Assembly (NCBI RefSeq): GCF_000314975.1
Contig: NZ_BAEN01000041.1
Location: 1-64,000 of the forward strand
Source: Aliiglaciecola lipolytica E3
GTDB taxonomy: Bacteria; Pseudomonadota; Gammaproteobacteria; Enterobacterales; Alteromonadaceae
Length of the DNA stretch: 64,000 nt
Direction: 5' to 3'
Shown here: positions 35,389-43,802 of the stretch, in pieces
Numbering within the stretch: position 1 is the first letter of the stretch
How the letters are laid out: every line of letters starts with the position of its first letter
Position numbers and translations under genes: made by a program
Notes under the pieces: model-generated
Database searches by the model: none
Seen by the model: the letters and a program-made list of their open reading frames with translations, nothing else
Told to the model about the DNA's origin: nothing

Positions 35389-36363
35389 ATGAAAGTGCCA
35401 AGACAGCGAAGTATTATAAAATGCAAAATGGTGGCGATCTGTATATTTATTCTCTTAATAGTTATTATTTCTTGGTTTGCACTGCCACACAAAGTGCACA
35501 CGCTTTTATTGACTATAAACAATATGTCGGCGGGGTTAATAACAAAATCGATTGATTTACCATTTGGTCGAGTGCATTACTTAGAAGGCGGGCGTGCACG
35601 CAATAAAGCTGAAACAGTAATATTATTACATGGTGTTTTTGCGCGAAAAGAACACTGGGTTGATTTGGCGAGAGAGCTCACACCACATTTTCACGTAATC
35701 GCTTTGGACTTACCAGGTTTTGGTGATAATGACCAATTGAGTCAAGAGCATTACCTGTTGCAAAATCAAGCGAAAAATCTACGTAGTGTCTTAACGTCAC
35801 TAGGTGTATCAAAAGCGCATTTTGGTGCTAATTCAATGGGAGCACAAATAGCGGGCTTAGTCGCAGTTGAGCAACCCGAACTATTCCAGTCTCTCGCTTT
35901 TATTGGCAGCCCACTTGGCGTCAAAGGGAAAGTCAAAAGTGACATGGAAATCGCCATAGAAAATGGACATCTACCACTTCTGGCTCGTTCAGAAAGCGAG
36001 TTCAACAAACGCAATGCGTGGTTATTTCCAATCACGCCAACACTACCATCGCCTATTTTAAAAACGTGGATGCAGAAAGAGACTAGTACTCCTGATCATA
36101 ATGAGAAAATCTGGCATGCGGATAACAGCTTTATCGATACCCCTACATTATCATCGTTAGCGCCTCAATTGGAAATGCCTACATTAATAATCTGGTGTAA
36201 AGAGGACCGTATTTTTCACGTTTCTGGTGCAGATATTTTAGATGCAAAATTACCTAACTCCAGTCGGAAAGTTCTATGCGAATGTGGTCATTTGCCAATG
36301 TTGGGTAAGCCAGAAATCGTCGCACATCTATATTTGGTGTTTTTGCATGGAATAGGGCATTAA
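35389..36363 (+). CDS. Alpha/beta hydrolase with N-terminal membrane anchor
   Basis: A 324-residue protein. An N-terminal hydrophobic helix ('MVAICIFILLIVIISWFAL') probably anchors it in the inner membrane. The alpha/beta hydrolase core has the oxyanion 'LLHGVFARKEHW', the nucleophile elbow 'FGANSMGAQIAGLVA' (Ser), the acid in 'IIWCKEDRIFHV' (Asp) and the His in 'CGHLPMLGKPE'. It resembles the family of monoacylglycerol-lipase-like and haloalkane-like hydrolases; the substrate cannot be read from sequence. It is on the same strand as the serine hydrolase, from which it is separated by a likely terminator. Confidence 0.87.
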   Translation: MKVPRQRSIIKCKMVAICIFILLIVIISWFALPHKVHTLLLTINNMSAGLITKSIDLPFGRVHYLEGGRARNKAETVILLHGVFARKEHWVDLARELTPHFHVIALDLPGFGDNDQLSQEHYLLQNQAKNLRSVLTSLGVSKAHFGANSMGAQIAGLVAVEQPELFQSLAFIGSPLGVKGKVKSDMEIAIENGHLPLLARSESEFNKRNAWLFPITPTLPSPILKTWMQKETSTPDHNEKIWHADNSFIDTPTLSSLAPQLEMPTLIIWCKEDRIFHVSGADILDAKLPNSSRKVLCECGHLPMLGKPEIVAHLYLVFLHGIGH

Positions 36364-36408
36364 ATACAGTAAATAGCGGGAATATTCCTACAAACATTCC
36401 CTCCAATT

Positions 36409-37278
36409 TTAATCTTCAGATTTAATAGAGATTGACTGGCAGATTTCTGCAATATTTTCGTCTGTCATGCCCGGGTGCAAGAATGAGTCTAATGAACTTA
36501 TTTTCGTTCTTTCCGATTCATTAGAAGATATTACTTGTTCAATCCATTCGATATGCGTCGAGACTCTGGTATATAGTTCTTCAACGCCATATTCACCGAC
36601 GTCTTTACCTTCTGAATCAGCTCTAGAGCTGATACCCATTAGGAAGTAGTCGTCTCCATCTTTAATAAAGGCTGGGCCACCACTGTCGCCATTTCCAGAT
36701 ACACCCTCAAGTTCTAACCCATTGATTCCTGATTCAAAAACAAACCTTAGGTCAGATTCGGTTACTGATACCACTTGGTTTTGAGCTTTACGCAATACTC
36801 CATTATTCTCTACGTTACTTATAGTTTGCCCTGTTGATCCTGTTCCCGTGCCACCACTACCAATAAACCATACACTTTTATTAACCTCATCCTTCGAACG
36901 ATACAACTGAGCTGGTTGGACGCTTATGATTGGTTTGCTTAGTTTAACGAGTGACAAATCGTTTTCTCCACCTAACTCGTAGGATGGATAACTATATGTA
37001 GACTCAACCTCTACCAATTCATTGCCGACCTTGATAGGTTGACCTGTATTCAAACAAAAAACAGTATGCGTGGCTGTCAATAACCATTCAGGTTCGATTA
37101 GCGTTCCATGAACACCTATATTGTAAAAGGTAGCTAAGGGCGGGAAATCATTTAAATCCGCTAAGTAGTTTTCAGCGGGCTTGTCATGGCGAACAACGAT
37201 GCCTGATGCACCATTACAAATGGAAAATGCAATTAGAGAGCCAATTGTAGCGCCTTGAAAAATTTTTAAGTTATTCAT
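36409..37278 (-). CDS. Secreted trypsin-like serine protease (S1 family)
   Basis: About 289 residues. I start at the ATG at 37278, which has an AAGG eight bases before it and gives a signal peptide ('IFQGATIGSLIAFSICNGASG'); the longer frame to 37311 adds 11 residues. The catalytic triad is present: His in 'WLLTATHTVFCLNT', Asp in 'GENDLSLVKL', Ser in 'SGNGDSGGPAF'. The protein is probably periplasmic or secreted. Its upstream region holds two CTTACAA(A)TT boxes 21 bp apart on its strand, like those before the serine hydrolase. Confidence 0.9.
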   Translation of the reverse strand: MNNLKIFQGATIGSLIAFSICNGASGIVVRHDKPAENYLADLNDFPPLATFYNIGVHGTLIEPEWLLTATHTVFCLNTGQPIKVGNELVEVESTYSYPSYELGGENDLSLVKLSKPIISVQPAQLYRSKDEVNKSVWFIGSGGTGTGSTGQTISNVENNGVLRKAQNQVVSVTESDLRFVFESGINGLELEGVSGNGDSGGPAFIKDGDDYFLMGISSRADSEGKDVGEYGVEELYTRVSTHIEWIEQVISSNESERTKISSLDSFLHPGMTDENIAEICQSISIKSED

Positions 37279-37344
37279 TTTGTAAGCCTTGTTGCATCTG
37301 ATTTCCAACAAGGATATAGAATCACGTACAATGTGATTGTTTTT

Positions 37345-37374
37345 AATTGTAAGAAAATGAGCTTAATTTGTAAG
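37345..37374 (-). promoter_or_regulatory. CTTACAATT box pair before the protease gene
   Basis: On the minus strand CTTACAAATT (37374-37365) and CTTACAATT (37353-37345) are spaced by 21 bp, two helical turns, 67 bp and more before the protease start. They match the repeat unit at 33745-33775. The gap contains no third copy. Confidence 0.35.
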
Positions 37375-37389
37375 CATTGGCGATTGAGC

Positions 37390-37428
37390 ACACGGCAGAG
37401 CTCAAGATCAAGCTCGATATTGCCGTGT
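37390..37428. other. Nested hairpin after the S41 peptidase gene
   Basis: ACACGGCA (37390-37397) pairs with TGCCGTGT (37421-37428), and inside it gagct pairs with agctc. On the plus strand it is followed by a T-rich stretch, but no plus-strand gene ends here. On the minus strand it lies 32 bp beyond the peptidase stop and lacks a T run. It may act as a 3' end hairpin. Confidence 0.4.
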
Positions 37429-37459
37429 TAATATTCTTTTAGTCTGTCAGCTTTTGACT

Positions 37460-38974
37460 CTATTGCGCGTTAGTTTCAAATCTCATTCTGGCATTCTTGA
37501 ACGCGCAATCGGCAGCAGGAGTGTCACGATTTACAAGATGTCCAAAACCAAGCGCTGTCAGCGCCTCATCAATAGCTTGATTCCTATCAGAGTTCTCATC
37601 AACAACTTCAAAAGTAGTCGATTCAATATCAACAGGTACACCAACCACCTCAAAAGCCTGACCGGTGTGATCGTAGATAACCATGTTAGATAAGCCTAAC
37701 CTTGCACCTTCTACCGGCAGTTGTTTATCCAATGGTGCTGATAGAATCCCGTCTGATCGCTCACCAATAAAACAGACTGGATGCTTTAGCGCTCGCATTG
37801 ATAGTAAAAAATGCTCAGCAGCACTATAGGTATTCGGTCCGGAAATTGTGGCAATTGGACGGCTATACGAAACGCGATCTGTTGGCGCTAGTTCACGCTG
37901 AACCCGAGGACTTTGTTGTGGTGTATTAGAATCATCATAACCAAAGGCCTCATACGCGCTAACCGTTACTGTTTCTGTAGAGAATCGACTTGCAATTGCA
38001 TCAGCGATAGCTAAGTCACCACCACCGTTTACTGCAACATTAATAATTAATGCTTCTGTATGCGCTAGATCAGTAAGAACTCGGTCCATAAGCTCTTCAG
38101 TTGCTGTAAGGTCACTAACCGCTGAATTTGTAGAGATACCGCCCATACTATTGATTTCAATATAGCCAGCAATACCGTTCCCAATCGTGGCCCACTGAAT
38201 AACATCCTGCCTTTCACCACCAGCCTTCGCAAAACTTCCAGAGTCAAAATAGCTATCAAGAATTTCAAACATTCGTTCAAATTGATCATCTACATAAGTA
38301 TTAAAATCAGCTGTTTCTGATTGATTTTGAAAACCTTGCGCCAAAACGTCTGCTATTTTGCCTTCTGGATTAAGGGGAATAAATTCGAAATCATCGCCTG
38401 CAGTTAAACTCACATGACCGTCGTCTAAGTCGCCAATAAGCTCGATAAGCGTAGCTAACAACTCTTCATTTGTTGTTTGGCTATTCACTTGAGATCTTGC
38501 ATTTTCCATACGCTCTTCCCAGTCGACTATTCCTCGTTTCTCAAAAAATGGATAATAGTCATTGAAGTTGTGTAATGTATGCTCAAGGGTTGATACGGGG
38601 CCGTTATCAGTGATCAATCTATCGTCAAGACAAGCCGCCGGAATGGAATCTCGTACAGAGTATACAAGTTTTGCTCCATCTTCGGTTGCGACGAAATCTT
38701 CCGCATCAATTGAGTCTATTGTTAGCGAATTAGCAAATTCCTCTTGAGTAGTATTACTCACCAGCAAACACGTTTGACGCGTAAAGTCATACATATTTAT
38801 GGTATCACCCGTGACATTGATTGCTCTTCCAAAACCAATCTGCTCCCAAACTCCATCGGGGATCTTTACAGGCACAGGATTCGGTAGTACTTTGTCATTG
38901 TTCCCACAACCGAACAATATGAGGGCTGACATAAAAACCTTGAGTCTTAGATAATTGCGATTATAAAAATACAT
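37460..38974 (-). CDS. S41-family peptidase lipoprotein
   Basis: A 504-residue lipoprotein: signal 'LRLKVFMSALILFGCGNN' with lipobox LFGC (Cys23). The C-terminal half carries the tail-specific-protease core: 'GIAGYIEINSMGG', 'ALIINVAVNGGGD', and the catalytic Ser in 'ISGPNTYSAAEHFLLSM', with the usual Ser-x-x-Glu. A PDZ domain is not evident; the N-terminal third resembles the tri-helical cap of such peptidases ('VSTLEHTLHNFNDYYPFFEKRG', 'LIGDLDDGHVSL'). It probably cleaves substrates in the periplasm. A TTACAATT box lies upstream on its strand (39063-39056). Confidence 0.87.
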   Translation of the reverse strand: MYFYNRNYLRLKVFMSALILFGCGNNDKVLPNPVPVKIPDGVWEQIGFGRAINVTGDTINMYDFTRQTCLLVSNTTQEEFANSLTIDSIDAEDFVATEDGAKLVYSVRDSIPAACLDDRLITDNGPVSTLEHTLHNFNDYYPFFEKRGIVDWEERMENARSQVNSQTTNEELLATLIELIGDLDDGHVSLTAGDDFEFIPLNPEGKIADVLAQGFQNQSETADFNTYVDDQFERMFEILDSYFDSGSFAKAGGERQDVIQWATIGNGIAGYIEINSMGGISTNSAVSDLTATEELMDRVLTDLAHTEALIINVAVNGGGDLAIADAIASRFSTETVTVSAYEAFGYDDSNTPQQSPRVQRELAPTDRVSYSRPIATISGPNTYSAAEHFLLSMRALKHPVCFIGERSDGILSAPLDKQLPVEGARLGLSNMVIYDHTGQAFEVVGVPVDIESTTFEVVDENSDRNQAIDEALTALGFGHLVNRDTPAADCAFKNARMRFETNAQ

Positions 38975-39230
38975 TTTTTCACCTTCGATATTTAATTAAA
39001 CGACTGCAATAGTTTAAACATTTGATGGTGCTTAAAATGTTAGAAAGTAAATAACAATTGTAAGGAGGGGATTGCCAATCCAGATTTTAAATTTCGGTTT
39101 GAGGCCAAATTACTTCAATAGCTCTTATGCCAACTAAATGTCGATGTGATTGGTGTTCCATTTTGAATTATTTATTATTTTACACGGCGCAACAGCCTAA
39201 AACATTTCCGTTCCGCTTTCTCGGCAACAA

Positions 39231-39268
39231 CTAACAATAAATTACAATTTGCAAACATATTTTCTTTA
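39231..39268 (+). repeat. 38-bp promoter-region repeat, copy B
   Basis: This copy matches 29690-29727 at 36 of 38 bases and lies 122 bp before the LytTR gene. The rest of the 415-bp gap 38975-39389 shows one more TTACAATT (minus strand at 39063-39056) and no gene. Confidence 0.8.
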
Positions 39269-39389
39269 TCTGGGCGTGTAGATTTTGTTGGAGTTTCTTG
39301 GCGATATAACGGGAAATCTTCAAGATTTCATTGCGAGAAGTTCAAGACTAACAAATAACAACCCCCTCTAATTTAAAAGTGGTTTATGG

Positions 39390-39914
39390 ATGAAAGTATT
39401 AATTTTAGATAACGAACAACTTGCAATCGACAATCTTACGTCGCTAGTACAGGAGCATTACCCTGACTGCGAGGTTATTGCCTCTGATACGCCATTAAAA
39501 GCAGTCGATATTTTTTTTAAAGAGCATCAATTGAGCTCCATTAAGCATGCACTAGATAACTTAAACCAGCACAAAAGCAAAACTACGCACAAAATAGTGC
39601 CAATTAAAGAAGTCGGTAAAATACGCGTAATTAGTATTGAAGATATTGAATATCTGTCTGGTAGTGGGAACTATGTTGAGATCTTTCTGAAGAGCGGACA
39701 AATGGTATTACATCGGGAAAAAATGTCTACCATGGAAGACAAACTTGATCACCAAGAGTTTATCCGTATTCATCGCTCTTCTATTGTGCGATTTAGCGCT
39801 ATTTCAGAGCTGATGACCAGTAAGCGCGGAGACTACACCGTAAAGTTGAAAAACGGTACCGAATTACCGGTCTCTAGACAGTTTAAAGCCGAAATACTCA
39901 GCTATTTTCGGTAA
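39390..39914 (+). CDS. LytTR-type DNA-binding protein with truncated receiver domain
   Basis: A 174-residue protein. Residues 1-48 are the first beta-alpha-beta-alpha part of a receiver domain ('MKVLILDNEQLAIDNLTSLV'). The sequence then passes directly to 'SSIKHALDNL', the last receiver helix and linker, so the phospho-acceptor Asp and the Thr/Lys region are missing. Residues 75-174 form a full LytTR domain ('VISIEDIEYLSGSGNYVEIFL', 'FIRIHRSSIVRF', 'TELPVSRQFKAEI'). Compared with LytTR regulators of about 240-260 residues it lost about 70 internal residues. It cannot be controlled by normal phosphorylation. No partner kinase of LytS type is near. Confidence 0.88.
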   Translation: MKVLILDNEQLAIDNLTSLVQEHYPDCEVIASDTPLKAVDIFFKEHQLSSIKHALDNLNQHKSKTTHKIVPIKEVGKIRVISIEDIEYLSGSGNYVEIFLKSGQMVLHREKMSTMEDKLDHQEFIRIHRSSIVRFSAISELMTSKRGDYTVKLKNGTELPVSRQFKAEILSYFR

Positions 39915-40113
39915 GCGTCAGTATATACAATAAAGCTCCTCTACAACCATTAAATACATTACCACAACACAGCAAACCGCAATGGTCGCTTGAAGTGTAA
40001 AAACAATTATTACTGCATTTACAGAAGAACTTTCATTCCTACGATCCGTATTACCAAAACAATAAACCGCAGACGTCGACAAAATCCGTTTTACTTATTG
40101 ATTGGCAGGATTA

Positions 40114-40168
40114 GGAAAGGTGGAGCATGTTCTCCCCACCTTTCCAGGGAGACAGCACATTGTGCTGT
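40114..40168. other. Two strong hairpins in a 620-bp non-coding gap
   Basis: The gap 39915-40532 has no gene. It contains a perfect 10-bp stem ggaaaggtgg / ccacctttcc (40114-40123 and 40136-40145, 12-base loop) and just after it a 7-bp stem acagcac / gtgctgt (40152-40168). No T run follows either. They could be the remains of a mobile element end or a structured RNA. Confidence 0.4.
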
Positions 40169-40440
40169 ACAGGTTCACTAGGCCTGCACGACTAATATAA
40201 TTTCTATGCATACAGAATGCCCCCCCATTGGTACGATATGAATGATCGGTGATGTGAATTACAGGTTCTTTTTTTAAGCAGCATTTTTCTGAAAAATGCG
40301 CCGTGTAAAAGATTGTAGGTAATTGATAAATCAACCTAATTGCGTTGATACTGCTGCTTCGAAAAGTGGAATGTTTGGGTTAGTTATCTAGGGTTTGTTT
40401 TTCACTAAATAAACCTTAAAGAGAGATAAGGTTCGAATAC

Positions 40441-40474
40441 AAAAAAGCCGATGAACGTTGCTCATCGGCTTTTG
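40441..40474 (-). terminator. Terminator of the 975-residue TonB receptor gene
   Basis: A perfect stem aaaagccgatga / tcatcggctttt with a 7-base loop lies 59 bp beyond the receptor stop codon; read on the minus strand it ends in a run of six T. Confidence 0.88.
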
Positions 40475-40532
40475 TATTCAAGCACTAAGCCTGAAATCCG
40501 TTTCAAGTTATTAGTACAGCTTCAACAACGAC

Positions 40533-43460
40533 CTAAAAAGTGTACGTTGCGTTCAAGTAGAACATACGACCGAACACATCATAATAACGAGGATCGAAAC
40601 CTTCCTGGTGCCCGCCGCTATTACCGAGTGCACGAGGTGGTGCTTTATCAAACACGTTATTGATACCAAAGGTAACATCCAGATTTTTTACCAGCTCATC
40701 TAAGTTATACGTTGTTAGGTAATCAACGGTTGTATAGGAAGGAATATCTAGTTGTACACCGCCATCATAAACTTGACTAAGATCAGATGCCAAACGGATG
40801 CTTGAGTCTCCGCCGGGGAAGTTTTCATCAGTCCAACCGCTCTGATAGTTGATGTTGACAGAGTGGGCAAAATTACCGTGCACAAGAGTATTAACAATAC
40901 GAATTCGATTTCTGAATACTACATTATTGTCAGGACCTTTCTGACCAAGACTAGTATCAAAAATTGCAGCAACATCACCTGTTCCGGTACCGGTGCGCAG
41001 GTAATTATTTTCAATCATGTAAGTACCTGCAATATTGGTGGTAAGTTCTGCAGTACCAAATTCATTAGAGAACGACACACTGTAGTCAATACCTTCAATA
41101 TTAGCTTCACCTACGTTAGCACTTGCCGAAATCATCGTCAGTACTTGCTCTCCAGTACCCGGGTTAACCGTTGTAGTAAATAAATCACGGAATTGTTGAG
41201 GGTTACCGAAGATTTGACCTTCAGTCGCTGGTAATACTTGGTTGGTCAGCTTAATGTTGAAGTAATCAACACTGAATTCAAAGTCGTTTCCACCGTATAC
41301 AACACCCAATGAGTACTGCTCTGATTCTTCTGGTTGCAAGGTTTGATTACCCTGACTAACTACTGAGTATTGTGACTGTGGATCCAAACAAAACTGTGCT
41401 AGCGGATCGCTACCGGAAAATGGACAATCATACACATTGCCAGTTACACCAAAGGGGGTTCTGGGGCGCGCCACTTGCAACATGGTCGGAGCCTTAAAGC
41501 CAGTCCCCATAGAAGCGCGGATTAACCACTCGTCAACTGGACGATAAGCCAAACTTAATTTGTAGGTGGTATCGTCCATTTCTACACCGCGAGTCTCTGC
41601 GCTTCGGGTAGGATCGTTAATACCGTCACCGTCAAGATCACTCCAAAGCGTGTCAGCAGCATCGATGTCACTGATGTCGTCGTAACGCAAAGAACCGGTC
41701 AGTTCTAAATTGTGAGTAATAGGCGCAACCATTTCTATAAAGGCACCGTAGGACGTTCGCTCAAGGTCAAATTCAGGCAGTGGGCGCGTAAACAAGATGG
41801 TAGCTTGCTGATAAGCCTCGGATGCCGTTTGCTCAAACGTCATTTCGCGATAATCAAAGCCACCACCTAAGTAGACTTCACCACCCGGTAACTCAAACAC
41901 TGGCGTAGAGAATGAACCTTCAAACATGGTTAAACCTGTATCGGTTTTCTGGCGCGGCCCGCTGTACATTGTCGCCTGAACTGCGGCTCGCTCTTCATCG
42001 CTGAGTTCGTCTGGAGACGCAAATACGTTCACGGCACCTGAAGATACCAGAGGTACAAACTCAGAAGTAATGGGATATCCAGTAAGAATATTATCGCTAC
42101 GTTCGTTACCTGCGTGAGTAAAAGACAAATCGTATGATATGTCGCCGAATTCACCGCGTACACCAAAGTTCGTCCATAGAGAATTAGTAGAAAACTCATT
42201 GGTACGATTGCCACCAGGAAGCACACGCCACGCAGCCGCCACATCGGCAATGTTGTCAATGATTTGCTGTGGAGTGAAACCAAGCACATTGCTGGGCAGA
42301 TTAGGGAGTACTTCGTTTTGTACCAACGCAGAATCAGTTGGGATTAGGAAGTTACCAGTAGGATAGGGGGCGATTCGAGTAATCGTATCGAAGTTTGAGT
42401 AGTTAATCGTACCGTATGCTTCTGCTGAGTCACCCAGCTCTACAGTGCCGTTTAAAATGATATTGTCGCGAACAAACTCAGGTAAAATTTCCAGAGTAGA
42501 CGTAAAATCGAATACACAAGTTTCGACCTGCGACGTAGCTGTGGAGCTGTTCGAAGGGGCGCTATTCGGACCACACTGGCCGTTGGCAAAACGGTAAGGG
42601 TTAAAAGTGGCGGTCAGGCGGTCAGGCGTTCCATCTCCATTGCTGTCTACCCCATCTGGATGCCAGAAACGAACGCGCGCATTTCCCGGAATTGCGTTTG
42701 CTGACGCAGCAACGAACATCAGATCGTTACCATTATGATTGAACGGAATAAATCCCGTTTTTGAAAAATCGCGATCAAAGCTTCGCAGTTGTGTTTGGTC
42801 TTCACGAGATGCAGACAAAGAGATGTTGAACCCGTCTTTGCTTAAATCTCCAAAACCCGTGGTAATGTTAAAACTAAAATTTTCACCGCCGGTGTCTTGT
42901 GGTTTGTCGTAACGCACCTGAATTGTCGTTTCCTGTACATCTTTTTTCAGGATAAAGTTAATTACACCAGCGATCGCGTCAGCGCCGTAAAGTGCAGAAG
43001 CACCATCAGTTAGAATCTCAACGCGCTCTATAGCTGCAAGAGGTATGGTGTTTACATCGATGGAACTACCAGAACCTGAAGCTGCCAGACGGCGACCATT
43101 TAATAGTACGAGTGTGTATTCGCTACCAATACCGCGCAGTGAGGCTGTTGCAACACCTCCACCACCGCCACCAACACTCTGTGAAGGCGCTGTGAAACCT
43201 TGCATTGAAGGTAGTTGCTGAATCAAATCAGGGACAGAAGTAACACCTGTTCTTACTATATCTGCCTGGGTCAGCGTGGTAACGGGTAACGCTCCTTCTA
43301 TATCGGTTCTGACAATACTGGAGCCTGTCACTGCAATGCGTTCAAAGCTCTTATCTGACTCTATCTCCTGTGCTAATGCTTGTCCAGATATTGCCACGCT
43401 GGCAATAGATGACATAAGCGCAATTTTAACTGCCTTTGTTATTTTCCTATGTGTGTGCAT
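40533..43460 (-). CDS. TonB-dependent outer-membrane receptor (975 residues)
   Basis: A large outer-membrane transporter. Signal peptide ('IALMSSIASVAISGQALAQ'), plug domain ('RIAVTGSSIVRTDIEGALPVTTLTQADIVRTG', 'SLRGIGSEYTLVLLNGRR', 'IERVEILTDGASALYGADAIAGVINF'), and a 22-stranded barrel ending in the aromatic 'NATYTF'. The glycine-rich run 'VGGGGGGVATASLRG' and the 'LLNGRR' loop are typical of the family of receptors that many Alteromonadales use for peptides, sugars or nucleosides; the substrate cannot be told. The gene has its own terminator and faces away from the second receptor across a 342-bp gap. Confidence 0.93.
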   Translation of the reverse strand: MHTHRKITKAVKIALMSSIASVAISGQALAQEIESDKSFERIAVTGSSIVRTDIEGALPVTTLTQADIVRTGVTSVPDLIQQLPSMQGFTAPSQSVGGGGGGVATASLRGIGSEYTLVLLNGRRLAASGSGSSIDVNTIPLAAIERVEILTDGASALYGADAIAGVINFILKKDVQETTIQVRYDKPQDTGGENFSFNITTGFGDLSKDGFNISLSASREDQTQLRSFDRDFSKTGFIPFNHNGNDLMFVAASANAIPGNARVRFWHPDGVDSNGDGTPDRLTATFNPYRFANGQCGPNSAPSNSSTATSQVETCVFDFTSTLEILPEFVRDNIILNGTVELGDSAEAYGTINYSNFDTITRIAPYPTGNFLIPTDSALVQNEVLPNLPSNVLGFTPQQIIDNIADVAAAWRVLPGGNRTNEFSTNSLWTNFGVRGEFGDISYDLSFTHAGNERSDNILTGYPITSEFVPLVSSGAVNVFASPDELSDEERAAVQATMYSGPRQKTDTGLTMFEGSFSTPVFELPGGEVYLGGGFDYREMTFEQTASEAYQQATILFTRPLPEFDLERTSYGAFIEMVAPITHNLELTGSLRYDDISDIDAADTLWSDLDGDGINDPTRSAETRGVEMDDTTYKLSLAYRPVDEWLIRASMGTGFKAPTMLQVARPRTPFGVTGNVYDCPFSGSDPLAQFCLDPQSQYSVVSQGNQTLQPEESEQYSLGVVYGGNDFEFSVDYFNIKLTNQVLPATEGQIFGNPQQFRDLFTTTVNPGTGEQVLTMISASANVGEANIEGIDYSVSFSNEFGTAELTTNIAGTYMIENNYLRTGTGTGDVAAIFDTSLGQKGPDNNVVFRNRIRIVNTLVHGNFAHSVNINYQSGWTDENFPGGDSSIRLASDLSQVYDGGVQLDIPSYTTVDYLTTYNLDELVKNLDVTFGINNVFDKAPPRALGNSGGHQEGFDPRYYDVFGRMFYLNATYTF

Positions 43461-43802
43461 TTTAAACCTCTTATTTATTATCGATTTGCATTTCTGGTCT
43501 TTGGCATGGCGACACCATGCCTAAACTAGCGAGGAATTTAACGGGTAAGTTCCAAGAGCAAAATGGGGTTTACACGAACAGAAGGAGACGCGGTTTAGAA
43601 TGGTTGAAATAAGATTTAGATGCTTGCATTGATACGACCCACTAGTGTTCATTCAGGCACTAAGCGCGAATAACACTGTATTGATTTGATTAAAAAGTGT
43701 AAGAAAGTAACGCGAAAAACCAACAATTCTGCAACAGAGACCCAAAACGAGGGTTGTTAGGATCCTAGTCCGTCAATTAATACAATTATCTAGGATAACA
43801 CA
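43461..43802. other. Divergent promoter region between the two TonB receptors
   Basis: 342 bp with no gene on either strand. It must hold the promoters of both receptors, but I see no clear operator: the only striking piece is a pair of gtaaga/gtaacg steps near 43699-43712. No Fur-like palindrome is visible. Confidence 0.45.

Noticed and set aside
43276-43524. Plus-strand ORF of 82 residues at the start of the TonB receptor
   Set aside because: Antisense shadow of the receptor signal and plug region.
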